Part shown: one piece after another, positions 49,292 through 57,616 of the stretch
How positions within the stretch are numbered: the stretch's first letter is position 1
Layout of the letters: every line of letters starts with the position of its first letter
NCBI RefSeq assembly: GCF_030814815.1
Contig: NZ_JAUSVR010000008.1
Span: 62,001-126,000 of the forward strand
Length of the DNA: 64,000 bases
Source: Ancylobacter amanitiformis
GTDB lineage: Bacteria > Pseudomonadota > Alphaproteobacteria > Rhizobiales > Xanthobacteraceae
Direction of reading: 5' to 3'
Made by a program: the position numbers and the translations under genes
The notes under the pieces: model-generated
Database searches by the model: none
What the model was told of the DNA's origin: nothing
What the model saw: only the letters and a program-made list of their open reading frames with translations

Positions 49292-51592
49292 TCAGGCGGC
49301 CTCCGTCCGGGCTTGCGAGCGGATGATGCGGATGGGGATGCCCTTGTAGGAGGGCGTGAAGCTCTGCGGATCGTGCGCGCCGAGCGGCACCAGCGGGTTG
49401 GTCTCGGGGTAGTAGGCCGCGCAGCTGCCGCTCGGGAAGGCGTGGGGCACCACCTTGAAGCCGCGCACGACGCGCTCGATTCCGTCGGCCCAGACGGTGA
49501 CGAGGTCGACCCGCTCATCCGCCTTCAGGCCGCGCTTCTCCATTTCCTCAGGGCCGAGAAACAGCACGTCGCGCTGGCCGAACACACCGCGATAGCGGTC
49601 GGAGAGCGAATAGATCGTGGTGTTGTACTGGTCGTGGCTGCGCACGCTGGTGAGCCACAGCACATCGGGATCGTGCTGGGCGGGGTCCTCGCCGAGGCCG
49701 GCATAGAGGAGGAAATTGGCCTTGCCCGAGGCGGTCGCCCAGATGCGTTCGCGCGCGGAGGAGACGAGGTGGAAGCCGCCCGGCACGCGGATGCGGGCAT
49801 TGTAGCCCTCGAAGATGGGGATGACCGCCTCGATGGCGTCGCGGATCGTGTCGTAGTCGGCGATGAAGCCCTCCCAGTCCACCACCGAGCGCCGGCCCAG
49901 CGTGGCCCGCGCCATGCCGGCGATGATGGCCGGCTCGCTCTTGAGCTGGTCCGAGGCCGGCTGGTTCATGCCGGTGGAGGCGTGCACCATCGACATGGAA
50001 TCCTCCACGGTGATGGATTGCGGGCCGGTCGCCTGCACGTCGATCTCGGTGCGGCCGAGGCATGGCAGGATCAGCGCCTCGCGGCCGTGAATGAGGTGGC
50101 TGCGGTTGAGCTTGGTGGCGATGTGGACGCTGAGGTCCAGCTGGCGAAAGGCCTGGTGCGTCTGCTCCCAGTCGGGAATGGCGGCGACGATGTTGCCGCC
50201 GAGGCTGACGAAGACCCGTACCTCGCCCTTCACCATCGCTTCCAGCGCGGTGACGACATTATGCCCGTGCTTGGCCGGCGGGGTGAAGCCGAAGCGCTTT
50301 TCCAGCTGGCCGAGGAACTCGGGCGTGGGGATCTCGGTGATGCCCACCGTGCGGTCGCCCTGCACGTTGGAATGGCCGCGCACCGGGCACAGCCCGGCGC
50401 CGTCCTTGCCCATGTTGCCCTTGAGCAGGCAGAGATTGGCGAGTTGCTGGACGTTGCCCGCGCCGTGCCGGTGCTGGGTGATGCCCATGCCGAACACCAC
50501 GATGGCGCGCTCGGCCTTCATGTAGATCTGCGCGGCTTCCTCGATCACCGCGCGTGTCAGGCCGGAATGGCGCTCGATGTCGTCCCAGCGCGTGGCCTTC
50601 ACATCCGCCATCAGCGCGTCGATGCCGGCGGTGTGGCCGCGGATGAAGTCCCAGTCGAGCACCTCGATGCCGCGGCTGGCGCGGGCTTCCTCGTCGGCCT
50701 CGACCATGACCTTCATCAGGCCCTTGATGACGGCGATGTCGCCGCCGACCCGCACCTGGTGCAGCCGGCCGCTGATCGGCGTCGAGGTCAGGGTGGCCAT
50801 TTCCACCGGGTTCTGCGGCGACTGGAAGCGCTCCAGCGCCCGCTCGCGGAACGGGTTGAAGGAGATGATGGAGGCCCCGCGCCGCGCCGCGTCGCGCAGG
50901 CTCGTCATCATGCGGGGGCTGTTGGTGCCGGGGTTCTGGCCGAAGATGAAGATGCAGTCGGTCTTGTCGAAATCGTCCAGCAGCACCGTGCCCTTGCCGA
51001 CGCCAAGCGATTGCGGCAGCCCGACGCTGGTCGCCTCGTGGCACATGTTCGAGCAATCGGGGAAGTTGTTGGTGCCGAACTCGCGCACGAACAGCTGGTA
51101 GAGAAAGGCCGCCTCGTTGGAGGCGCGGCCGGACGTGTAGAACTCGGCCATGTCGGGGTTCGGCAGGGCGGCGAGGTGCCGGCCCACCGTGGCGAAGGCC
51201 TCCGCCCAGCTCACCGGCAGGTAGCAGTCGCTCGCCTCGTCATAGGCCATGGGATGAGTGAGCCGCCCCACCATTTCCAGCTCGTAGTCGCTCCAGGTGG
51301 ACAGCTCGGCGACGGTGTGCGCGGCGAAGAATTCCGGCGTGCAGCGCTTGGCGGTGGCTTCCCAGGCCACGGCCTTGCCGCCGTTCTCGCAGAATTCGAA
51401 GGAGGAGGTGTGCTTGGGGTCCGGCCAGGCGCAGCCGGGGCAGTCGAAGCCCTCGGGCTGGTTCATGCGCAGCAGCGTGGTCGCGCCCTTGACCGGAATC
51501 TCCTGCTCGACGAGGTGCTCGGTCAGCGCCTTGAGCGCTCCCCAGCCGCCCGCCGGTTCGTCATACCGTCGGATGCTCTTTTTCCCGGACAT
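49292..51592 (-). CDS. FdhF/YdeP-family molybdopterin oxidoreductase
   Basis: 766 residues from ATG 51592 (CGGAGA upstream). N-terminal cysteines C51, C54 (FDCPGC) and C68 may bind an Fe-S cluster, but the spacing is not the formate dehydrogenase one. The molybdopterin domain has FYTSGRASNEAAFLYQLFVR and SNMCHEATSVGLPQSLG, where Cys takes the place of the Se-Cys/Cys ligand to Mo. IFIFGQNPGTNSPRMMTSLR and HVHATG-type later motifs complete the family. YdeP-type enzymes are linked to acid resistance in E. coli, and their substrate is unclear. Co-transcription with cioAB suggests it feeds or protects the bd-oxidase branch. An isolated formate dehydrogenase is possible but no Fe-S subunit is nearby. 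Confidence 0.88.
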   Translation of the reverse strand: MSGKKSIRRYDEPAGGWGALKALTEHLVEQEIPVKGATTLLRMNQPEGFDCPGCAWPDPKHTSSFEFCENGGKAVAWEATAKRCTPEFFAAHTVAELSTWSDYELEMVGRLTHPMAYDEASDCYLPVSWAEAFATVGRHLAALPNPDMAEFYTSGRASNEAAFLYQLFVREFGTNNFPDCSNMCHEATSVGLPQSLGVGKGTVLLDDFDKTDCIFIFGQNPGTNSPRMMTSLRDAARRGASIISFNPFRERALERFQSPQNPVEMATLTSTPISGRLHQVRVGGDIAVIKGLMKVMVEADEEARASRGIEVLDWDFIRGHTAGIDALMADVKATRWDDIERHSGLTRAVIEEAAQIYMKAERAIVVFGMGITQHRHGAGNVQQLANLCLLKGNMGKDGAGLCPVRGHSNVQGDRTVGITEIPTPEFLGQLEKRFGFTPPAKHGHNVVTALEAMVKGEVRVFVSLGGNIVAAIPDWEQTHQAFRQLDLSVHIATKLNRSHLIHGREALILPCLGRTEIDVQATGPQSITVEDSMSMVHASTGMNQPASDQLKSEPAIIAGMARATLGRRSVVDWEGFIADYDTIRDAIEAVIPIFEGYNARIRVPGGFHLVSSARERIWATASGKANFLLYAGLGEDPAQHDPDVLWLTSVRSHDQYNTTIYSLSDRYRGVFGQRDVLFLGPEEMEKRGLKADERVDLVTVWADGIERVVRGFKVVPHAFPSGSCAAYYPETNPLVPLGAHDPQSFTPSYKGIPIRIIRSQARTEAA

Positions 51593-51658
51593 GGATCGAT
51601 CTCCGCTCATAACCCCATTGCAGGCGATGATGCGGGGAGCGGGGTCCGGGTTCTTTCG

Positions 51659-51673
51659 CAATGGCCCCCATTG
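51659..51673. promoter_or_regulatory. Palindrome in the ydeP-cioAB promoter region
   Basis: CAATGG-CCC-CCATTG (51659-51673) is a perfect 6-bp palindrome about 70 bp upstream of the ydeP-like start. It could be an operator for the operon; the regulator is unknown. Confidence 0.4.
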
Positions 51674-51763
51674 TTGCGGGATGACACACCGCCCGTGTGG
51701 CGCTTCGCAAAACCGAAGGACCCGAGCGGCATCCGCCCCGGCACGCAGCGCGACGGGTGCGGG

Positions 51764-51805
51764 ACGATGTGTGCAAGACGATGTGTGCAAGACGATGCGT
51801 GCAAG
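51764..51805. repeat. Three tandem 14-bp repeats upstream of the ydeP-like gene
   Basis: ACGATGTGTGCAAG occurs at 51764-51777 and 51778-51791, then once more with one mismatch (ACGATGCGTGCAAG, 51792-51805). The array lies between the ydeP promoter region and the terminator of the next operon. Confidence 0.9.
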
Positions 51806-51815
51806 ACGCGAAAAA

Positions 51816-51842
51816 CCCCGCTCCGTTCTGCAACGGGCGGGG
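51816..51842 (-). terminator. Rho-independent terminator of the catalase/cytochrome b561 operon
   Basis: On the minus strand CCCCGC/CCGTT arms (51816-51826 and 51832-51842) form a stem with a CTGC-type loop followed by TTTTT (51811-51815 as AAAAA). It lies about 40 bp past the cytochrome b561 stop. Confidence 0.85.
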
Positions 51843-51883
51843 CTTTGCCAGGGGCCGGCCGGGAAAACAGGGAGCGCCGGCCG

Positions 51884-52492
51884 CTATTTCCTCGGCCGCG
51901 TCGCCTCCCGCGGGGCGGAAACCGATGCCATGCTCTCAAGCACGCCGTCGCGGCGGATGAAGCCGTGGAACAGAGCGGCGCCGACATGCAGGGCGATCAG
52001 CCCGAAAAAGGCGAAGGCGAGATAGAAATGCGCATTCCACAGCACGGTGTGCAGGGCGTCGCTGGGTGCCAGGATGGCCGGCAGCTGGATATGGCCAAGC
52101 AGCACCACGGGATAGCCGCCGGCCGACAGCATGCCCCAGCCCAGCAGCGGCATGCCGATCATCAGCGCATAGAGCCCGTAATGCGAGAGATGCGCGCCGA
52201 GCTTGATCAGCGGCGGCAGGTCGGCCGGCAGTGGCGGGGTACCGACGACGAGGCGCACGGCGAGCCGGATCAGCGCGAGCAGCAGGATGACGAAGCCGAG
52301 CGTCTTGTGGGTCTCGACCAGCGGCAGGTATTTCGGCGTGACGGTGGAGTTCATGCCGACGCCGATGAACAGCATCGCCAGGATGCAGACCGCCATCAGC
52401 CAGTGCAGCAGGCGCTGGAGGGCGGAGAAGCGCGGGGTGGCGGAGGTGGATCTTCCCGTCACGGTGTTCCGGGTCATGGCGCTGGCTGTCAT
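51884..52492 (-). CDS. Cytochrome b561 family protein
   Basis: 202 residues, four membrane helices. Heme-binding His contexts are RLLHWLMAVCILAM, VETHKTLGFVILLL, LSHYGLYALMIGMPLLGW and NAHFYLAFAFFGLIALHVGA, the standard four-His diheme arrangement. It transfers electrons across or within the inner membrane. It overlaps the catalase-peroxidase stop by 4 bp, so the heme membrane protein likely passes electrons to that exported enzyme. Confidence 0.9.
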   Translation of the reverse strand: MTASAMTRNTVTGRSTSATPRFSALQRLLHWLMAVCILAMLFIGVGMNSTVTPKYLPLVETHKTLGFVILLLALIRLAVRLVVGTPPLPADLPPLIKLGAHLSHYGLYALMIGMPLLGWGMLSAGGYPVVLLGHIQLPAILAPSDALHTVLWNAHFYLAFAFFGLIALHVGAALFHGFIRRDGVLESMASVSAPREATRPRK

Positions 52493-53550
52493 GGCGTGGC
52501 TCCCGTCGTGGCGGTCGCGTTATAGGGATAGTCCTTCACTTCCGATGTGCGCAGGTTGAACGAGCGCGCATAGGCGGCCGAGCGTGCCGCCGGGAACGGG
52601 TCATCGGAGACGGCAATGCCGTCCGGCAGGATGGTGGGGTCGAAATTGATGTCGCGGCACGGCCCGTCGCGCTCTTCCTCGATCTTCTGCACGACCAGCG
52701 TGCCGGCATCGATGGTGCGCCGGTCCGCCGGCCAGACCTTCGAGGGATCGTTGGTCGGGTCGCCGGCATCGGCAATGGTGATGACCAGATTCCAGCGCTG
52801 CGGGCCGGCCGCCACGCGCTGGGCGATCTCCTGCTCCAGGTGATCGGGGCCGAGCGCGGTCAGTTCCGCGTCGGTGATCGGCGTCACCGGCGCCTGCGGC
52901 ACAAAGGACCAGCGCACGGCATGACGGGCGCCCGCCGCGTCGATGAAGATGAAGGCGTTGAGGCTGTTGAACGCGTCCTCGGCATAGCTCGCCGTCCACG
53001 GCGCGCCCTTCGCCCAGCCGGCGAAGGTGCCGAATTCCGGGTTGGCCGCGATGAAGCCCTTCATCGCCCCCGGATCCTTGCTGTGCGAGGCGGTCAGCAG
53101 GTCGTAGAAGGCCTGCGGCGTCGACACTGGGAAGAAGGGCGGGTCGATCATCGCGGCGCGCCAGAGCGTGCCGTCCGATGCCGTCAGCTGAAGACCCATG
53201 CCGCGCACCCGCACCGTGGCGTCCGGCGCGTTGGGATCGGCGGTGCCGAGATTGAAACGGCCGAGCGCGGGATAGGTGCCGGCGGCAAGAATGCCGGCGC
53301 GCGAGAGTTCGGCCCCCTTGCCGTTCGATTCGAACACGCCGGTGAAGCAGATGCCCTTGGCGTGGTTGCGCCGGTGGCCGAGCGCGGGCCCGCCAGGCGG
53401 GGCGAGCGCGGCAACGAGCCTGGTGGGCGTGAGGCGGCCGGGCGACAGCCAGCCCGCCGTATAGGCGAAGGCGCCGGTAGCCGCGGCGATGATGGCGGCG
53501 CCGATGGCGAATTTTGCCACATCGCCTCGTCGGATAGGTGTTCCCGGCAT
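52489..53550 (-). CDS. Catalase-related peroxidase (SrpA-type), membrane-anchored or periplasmic
   Basis: 353 residues. A hydrophobic N-terminal segment (FAIGAAIIAAATGAFAYTA) directs it to the periplasm. The catalase core is minimal: RRNHAKGICFTGVFESNGKG with the distal His, GLQLTASDGTLWRAAMI, DDPFPAARSAAYARSF with the probable heme Tyr. These small catalase-like proteins are peroxidases rather than true catalases. The pairing with cytochrome b561 is common and suggests membrane-fed peroxide removal. Confidence 0.88.
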   Translation of the reverse strand: MPGTPIRRGDVAKFAIGAAIIAAATGAFAYTAGWLSPGRLTPTRLVAALAPPGGPALGHRRNHAKGICFTGVFESNGKGAELSRAGILAAGTYPALGRFNLGTADPNAPDATVRVRGMGLQLTASDGTLWRAAMIDPPFFPVSTPQAFYDLLTASHSKDPGAMKGFIAANPEFGTFAGWAKGAPWTASYAEDAFNSLNAFIFIDAAGARHAVRWSFVPQAPVTPITDAELTALGPDHLEQEIAQRVAAGPQRWNLVITIADAGDPTNDPSKVWPADRRTIDAGTLVVQKIEEERDGPCRDINFDPTILPDGIAVSDDPFPAARSAAYARSFNLRTSEVKDYPYNATATTGATP

Positions 53551-53717
53551 GATCCACTCCGCCCCTGATTGTCTTGAGACTGACCGGCCGGGCAGATCCC
53601 CGGCATCGGACCCTATCCATTACTCGGATCGCACGCCGGATATTCCCCGTTTGTGATAACGATTCCAAAAAAGCATGGCGTTTGCCCGCGGGTCCATCAC
53701 GCCTGAGAGCCTTTTCC

Positions 53718-53820
53718 GATCAGATGGAACCATCTGATCGACAAGAAAATGCTCTAGATTCAATGGGCTGGAGCATGTTCTGATCGCAAGAGTCATTCAA
53801 CTTTTGCGGAACATGCTCTA
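53718..53820. repeat. RIME-like mosaic palindromic element
   Basis: Two inverted repeats side by side: GATCAGATGG-AA-CCATCTGATC (53718-53739), and GAGCATGTTC (53771-53780) with GAACATGCTC (53809-53818) plus inner CGCAA/TTGCG arms. ATGCTCTAG occurs twice (53749 and 53812 regions). This pattern resembles the intergenic palindromic elements (RIME and relatives) scattered in Rhizobiales genomes. The right arm supplies the TAG stop of the antiporter gene. Confidence 0.75.
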
Positions 53821-55473
53821 GCCATCGGCGGCGGTCTGGAAGGCTTCCTCGGCGAGGTCGATCTCGCGCAGCAGCTTGTGGGCGAGGTCGGCGGTGATGC
53901 GGTGGCCGCGCGCCAGGTTGACGATGGCGGTGCGCTCGGCCGTGAGCCCGACGACATGCAGGCGCTCCTCCTCATGCAGCGTGTTGGCGGCGGGAAGGGT
54001 TTGCGCCTCCGGCTGCAATTGCGAGAGGCGATGCTGATAATAATCGGCGACCTGCGCCACGGCCGCGAGGTGGTCGCCCTTCGTGCCGCGATCCACGGCA
54101 CCGGCACCGGCACCGGCACCGGCACGGGCGAGAGCGGCGATGGCGGCGTTGGCCGCCTCGATGCGCGCGTCCCGCTCCTGCTGGTCGGGGTGCCGCTCGG
54201 GCGGCATCGAGACGCCGCGCAGCAGGCTGGGCAGGCTGGCATTGGCGAGCAGCAGCGAGACCAGGATCACGCCCGCGGCGATGAGGATGGCGAGATCGCG
54301 CGAGGGAAACGGCGCCCCGTCCGGCAGCGCCAGCGGCAGGCTCAGCGCGCCGGCCAGCGTGACCGCGCCGCGTACCCCGGCGGTGGACATGGCGAGAGTG
54401 AGCCGCCAGTCGGGCTTGCGCCGGCCGCCGGCCTGCTCGGCATGGCGACGCAGCCAGATGGTGATCGACACCCACACCCAGCCGAAGCGCAGCACGGCGA
54501 GCGCCACCGATACCGCCAGCACATACATTGCCAGCCAGCCGAGCCCGGCATGGCCGCTCTCCACCGAGCTGGCGTGCAGCCGCGCGACGATGCCCGGCAA
54601 CTGCTCGCCCAGCAGCAGGAAGATGGAGCCGTTGAGGGCGAATTGCAGCGTCTCCCACACCGCGTTGCGGCGGATGCGGGTGACGGCGAGCGTCTGCGCG
54701 CTGAGTTCGATCCGGCTCATCATGATGCCGGCTGCCACCGCCGCGAGCACCGGCGAGCAATGGATCGCGTCGGCGAGAAGATAGGCGCCGTAGGGAGTGA
54801 GAAGGCTGATGAGGATCTGCGAGGAGGAATCCTCGCCGATCCGCCGGGCGATCCACATCTTGGCGATGGCGATCGCCCGGCTGAACGCCAGCCCGATGGC
54901 GATCCCGCCCGCCGCCGCCCAGACAAGGTCCGCGATGGAGGACCAGATCGGGAAAGTTCCGGTCATCGTCACCATGACGGCGAGGCGCAGGCAGACGAGG
55001 CCGGACGCGTCATTGAACAGCGCCTCGCCTTCGAGAATGCGCAGCACCCGGCGGGGAATGGGCACATTCGTCACCATGGCGGTGGCGGCGACGACATCGG
55101 TCGGCGAGAGCACCGCCGCCAGCGCGAAACACACCGCCAGCGGCATGGCCGGGATCATGAGGTTGAGCAGCAGGCCCACGCCGAGCACGGTGAGAAACAC
55201 CAGCCCGAAGGCCAGCGACAGGATGGTGGCGGCATTGTCCTGCAGGTCCTGCTTGGGCACGCGCCAGCCGTCGAGGAACAGCAGCGGCGGCAGGAACAGC
55301 ACGAAGAACATCTCCGGCTCCAGCTTCACGCCGAACGAGGTGGTGAGGCCGATGGCGGCGCCGGCGGCGATCTGCACCAGCGGCAGCGCGATGCGCCCGC
55401 CCAGCGCGCGGGAGAACCAGTGCGTGACGACGACGCCGACGATGAGGACGAGGATGATCGCGATGGCGTTCAT
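53818..55473 (-). CDS. Na+/H+ antiporter, CPA1 family
   Basis: 551 residues from ATG 55473; the longer reading upstream is non-family. About 12 membrane helices precede a cytoplasmic tail of about 150 residues. Diagnostic ion-site sequences are VLSPTDVVAATAMV and EGEALFNDASGLVCLRLAV, where Asn-Asp is the electroneutral CPA1 signature; STAGVRGAVTLAGALSLPLA is also conserved. It exchanges Na+ (or K+) for H+. The tail carries an Ala-Gly run made by a hexanucleotide repeat and ends in a Leu-rich helical region. Its stop lies in the palindromic element. Confidence 0.9.
   Translation of the reverse strand: MNAIAIILVLIVGVVVTHWFSRALGGRIALPLVQIAAGAAIGLTTSFGVKLEPEMFFVLFLPPLLFLDGWRVPKQDLQDNAATILSLAFGLVFLTVLGVGLLLNLMIPAMPLAVCFALAAVLSPTDVVAATAMVTNVPIPRRVLRILEGEALFNDASGLVCLRLAVMVTMTGTFPIWSSIADLVWAAAGGIAIGLAFSRAIAIAKMWIARRIGEDSSSQILISLLTPYGAYLLADAIHCSPVLAAVAAGIMMSRIELSAQTLAVTRIRRNAVWETLQFALNGSIFLLLGEQLPGIVARLHASSVESGHAGLGWLAMYVLAVSVALAVLRFGWVWVSITIWLRRHAEQAGGRRKPDWRLTLAMSTAGVRGAVTLAGALSLPLALPDGAPFPSRDLAILIAAGVILVSLLLANASLPSLLRGVSMPPERHPDQQERDARIEAANAAIAALARAGAGAGAGAVDRGTKGDHLAAVAQVADYYQHRLSQLQPEAQTLPAANTLHEEERLHVVGLTAERTAIVNLARGHRITADLAHKLLREIDLAEEAFQTAADG
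54097..54126. repeat. Hexanucleotide microsatellite inside the antiporter gene
   Basis: GGCACC is repeated four times perfectly (54097-54120), with a fifth imperfect copy (GGCACG). It encodes an Ala-Gly run in the cytoplasmic tail; unit changes keep frame. Confidence 0.9.
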
Positions 55474-55705
55474 GGCGGCGCGGCGTGCTCGGCGGGGCTT
55501 GGAAGGGAATGCGCGGGGGCCATTGCAGCGTTCGCGCCTGTGCCGGGGCGTGCGCCATGCGCTCGTTCCGCCGGCCTGAAAGAAAAGAGGCGGCGTCGGA
55601 GGTGGATCCGGCGCCGCCGCGAAAGGGAGAGGGGAGGGACGACAGCGTGGCTGTCGGAAGCCACTATCGCGCAGCGGGCCGGCGGGTTCTTTCCATTCGG
55701 CATCG

Positions 55706-56314
55706 TCAATGCGGAATCGACCGCCGTGCCCGAGCTTCAGCCTGCCCGCGTCGCACCAGCGCGAAGGCGATGAAACCGGCCCCGCGCACCGCCAGATCCG
55801 CGCCGATGATGGCGCCCAGCAGCCCGAGCGGTGCCGCCGGCCACAGGGCCAGCATGAGGATGCCGGCATCCATGCTGGCGAGCGCGCTGACCACCAGCCA
55901 GCTCTCGCCCGGCCGGTGGCGCAGGGGCCAGGCGGCGGCCAGCCGGCATCCGCCCGCGAGAGTCGCCAGCACGCCCAGAGCCAGCGTGTGCTGGAGCGAG
56001 GCGAGGGACGGGTCGGTGAGCATCAGCACGCCGGCGAGCGCGAGGGCCAGCCCCCCGGCAAGCCGGGCCGGCCATTGCGCCCGGTCTGCGCTGGCCAGCG
56101 CGTGTACCGCCTCGGCCGCGCCGGCCACCGTCATCATGGCGGCGACGGCGGGCAGGGCGGCGGTCGCGTCGGTGAGGTCGCCGGCGGCGATGCCGGCCGC
56201 CATCAGCTGGATGGAGCCGAGAGCCAGATAGCCGCCCCACCGGCGCGACGGCGTCCTGGGGGCGGCCGAGGCGGTGTCACGGGCGAAATGGCCGGTGGCC
56301 AGCACGTTCGCCAT
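55706..56314 (-). CDS. HdeD-like/DUF308 membrane protein
   Basis: 202 residues from ATG 56314 with AGGAG 6 bp upstream; a longer reading is non-family. Six short hydrophobic helices in three pairs (for example YLALGSIQLMAAGIAAGDLT, LAGGLALALAGVLMLTDPSL, DAGILMLALWPAAPLGLLGA) match the HdeD family, whose E. coli member contributes to acid resistance. The molecular role is unknown. Single gene; 55474-55705 upstream of the antiporter holds nothing recognised. Confidence 0.75.
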   Translation of the reverse strand: MANVLATGHFARDTASAAPRTPSRRWGGYLALGSIQLMAAGIAAGDLTDATAALPAVAAMMTVAGAAEAVHALASADRAQWPARLAGGLALALAGVLMLTDPSLASLQHTLALGVLATLAGGCRLAAAWPLRHRPGESWLVVSALASMDAGILMLALWPAAPLGLLGAIIGADLAVRGAGFIAFALVRRGQAEARARRSIPH

Positions 56315-56471
56315 GGGGATCTCCTGTCGCGAAAGGGTGCCGCAGGGTCGGCCCGGACGGGCCCGGCTTCTTTCCCGATCGCGGGCGTCCTTGCCGGATG
56401 ACATGACGCCGTGCGGTGGCGCCGTGCGATGGCGCCCGGACAAGGCTGTCCGGGCAGCACGGTTCACCCGT

Positions 56472-57596
56472 TCAGCCGATCTCCAGCGAGCGGCCGAGAC
56501 GCTGGCCATAGGCGACGATGGCGCGTCCCGCCGGGCCCCGCGCGGCCTCATAGGCCGCGAGCGCGGCGGCGAGGTCGTCATGCCCGCTCAGCGCGTCGCG
56601 CAGCGCGAAGGCGTCCCCGGCCGCCTTGGCGACGCCCATCGCGGTGTGCGGGCGGGCGACGAAGGCGGCATCGCCCATCAGCGCGATGCGGGGCGAGGTC
56701 ATGTGCGGGGTGGCATAGTCGAAGATGGCGTGGAGAAAGGGTGCGCGCTCCGCCAGCACCGCCGCGTGGAAGGCGGGCGGCAGTGCGCGCCCGGCATCGG
56801 CGCGCAGCGCCTCCACGGCCTCGGGCCGCACCCGGCCCGGCGCCAGCGAATAGGGCCGGCGCACGCCGTCCCGGTCGGTCAGGGCTTCGTCCAGGGCATC
56901 GGCCGCCACGCCGCGATACCACACCCAGTTGTAGCGGCGCTGGCCTTGCGTCGTGGAGCCATCCGCGCCGGGCACGAGATAGCCCAGCATGTGCGCGCCC
57001 GGCGCGTCGAAGAAGGCGAAGCGCCCGAACAGCTGGCGAGCGGCTTCCTCCGGCATGTCGCGCTCGGGTACCAGCCCGCGCCACGTGACATAACCGACAT
57101 AGGCGGGCTGCGAGCCCGGCCCGGCGACCGCGCCGCGCAGCCGCGAGCCGATGCCATCGGCGGCGATCAGCAGGTCGCCCCGCTCGATGCCGCCATCGGC
57201 GAAGCGCACCCAGGCCTCGTGCGCCTCCTCGCCGACCTCCACCACCTGCCGGCCGCCGACATAGCGCGCCGCCGGCAGCAGGTCACGGAAGGTGCGGAAC
57301 AGCACGTCCCAGGAGAGCTGGGTCTGCGGGGCATGCTGGCGCTGGAGGACGGCGCCGGCGCGGTCGAGATGGATCCGCTCCTGCGCCACCACGCCGAAAT
57401 GGGCGAGGCGCTCGACACCGACCTCGCGCAGGATGTCGAACACCTCGCGCTGGGCGACGAGGCCGGCGCCCCGCCCCTCCAGCCCGTGTACCGAGCGTTC
57501 GAACACCGTGACGTCGAAGCCGGCGCGGTGGAGCAGGTTGGCGGCGAACAGGCCGCCGATCGAACCGCCGACGATGAGGATGCGGGTGGGCTTCAT
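56472..57596 (-). CDS. FAD-dependent aromatic-type monooxygenase
   Basis: 374 residues of the para-hydroxybenzoate-hydroxylase fold. FAD motifs are RILIVGGSIGGLFAANLLHR, then VFERS, LLIAADGIGSRLR and ALMGDAAFVARPHTAMGVAKA. GGLGS-type C-terminal helix completes it. Such proteins usually hydroxylate an aromatic ring using NAD(P)H and oxygen, and the sequence order resembles 2,6-dihydroxypyridine 3-monooxygenase-type enzymes. It lies 20 bp downstream of an MFS exporter, and a LysR regulator is divergent, so the three may handle one aromatic compound. Substrate unknown. Confidence 0.85.
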   Translation of the reverse strand: MKPTRILIVGGSIGGLFAANLLHRAGFDVTVFERSVHGLEGRGAGLVAQREVFDILREVGVERLAHFGVVAQERIHLDRAGAVLQRQHAPQTQLSWDVLFRTFRDLLPAARYVGGRQVVEVGEEAHEAWVRFADGGIERGDLLIAADGIGSRLRGAVAGPGSQPAYVGYVTWRGLVPERDMPEEAARQLFGRFAFFDAPGAHMLGYLVPGADGSTTQGQRRYNWVWYRGVAADALDEALTDRDGVRRPYSLAPGRVRPEAVEALRADAGRALPPAFHAAVLAERAPFLHAIFDYATPHMTSPRIALMGDAAFVARPHTAMGVAKAAGDAFALRDALSGHDDLAAALAAYEAARGPAGRAIVAYGQRLGRSLEIG

Positions 57597-57616
57597 GGTG
57601 GTGTCCTTCCCTTAGG

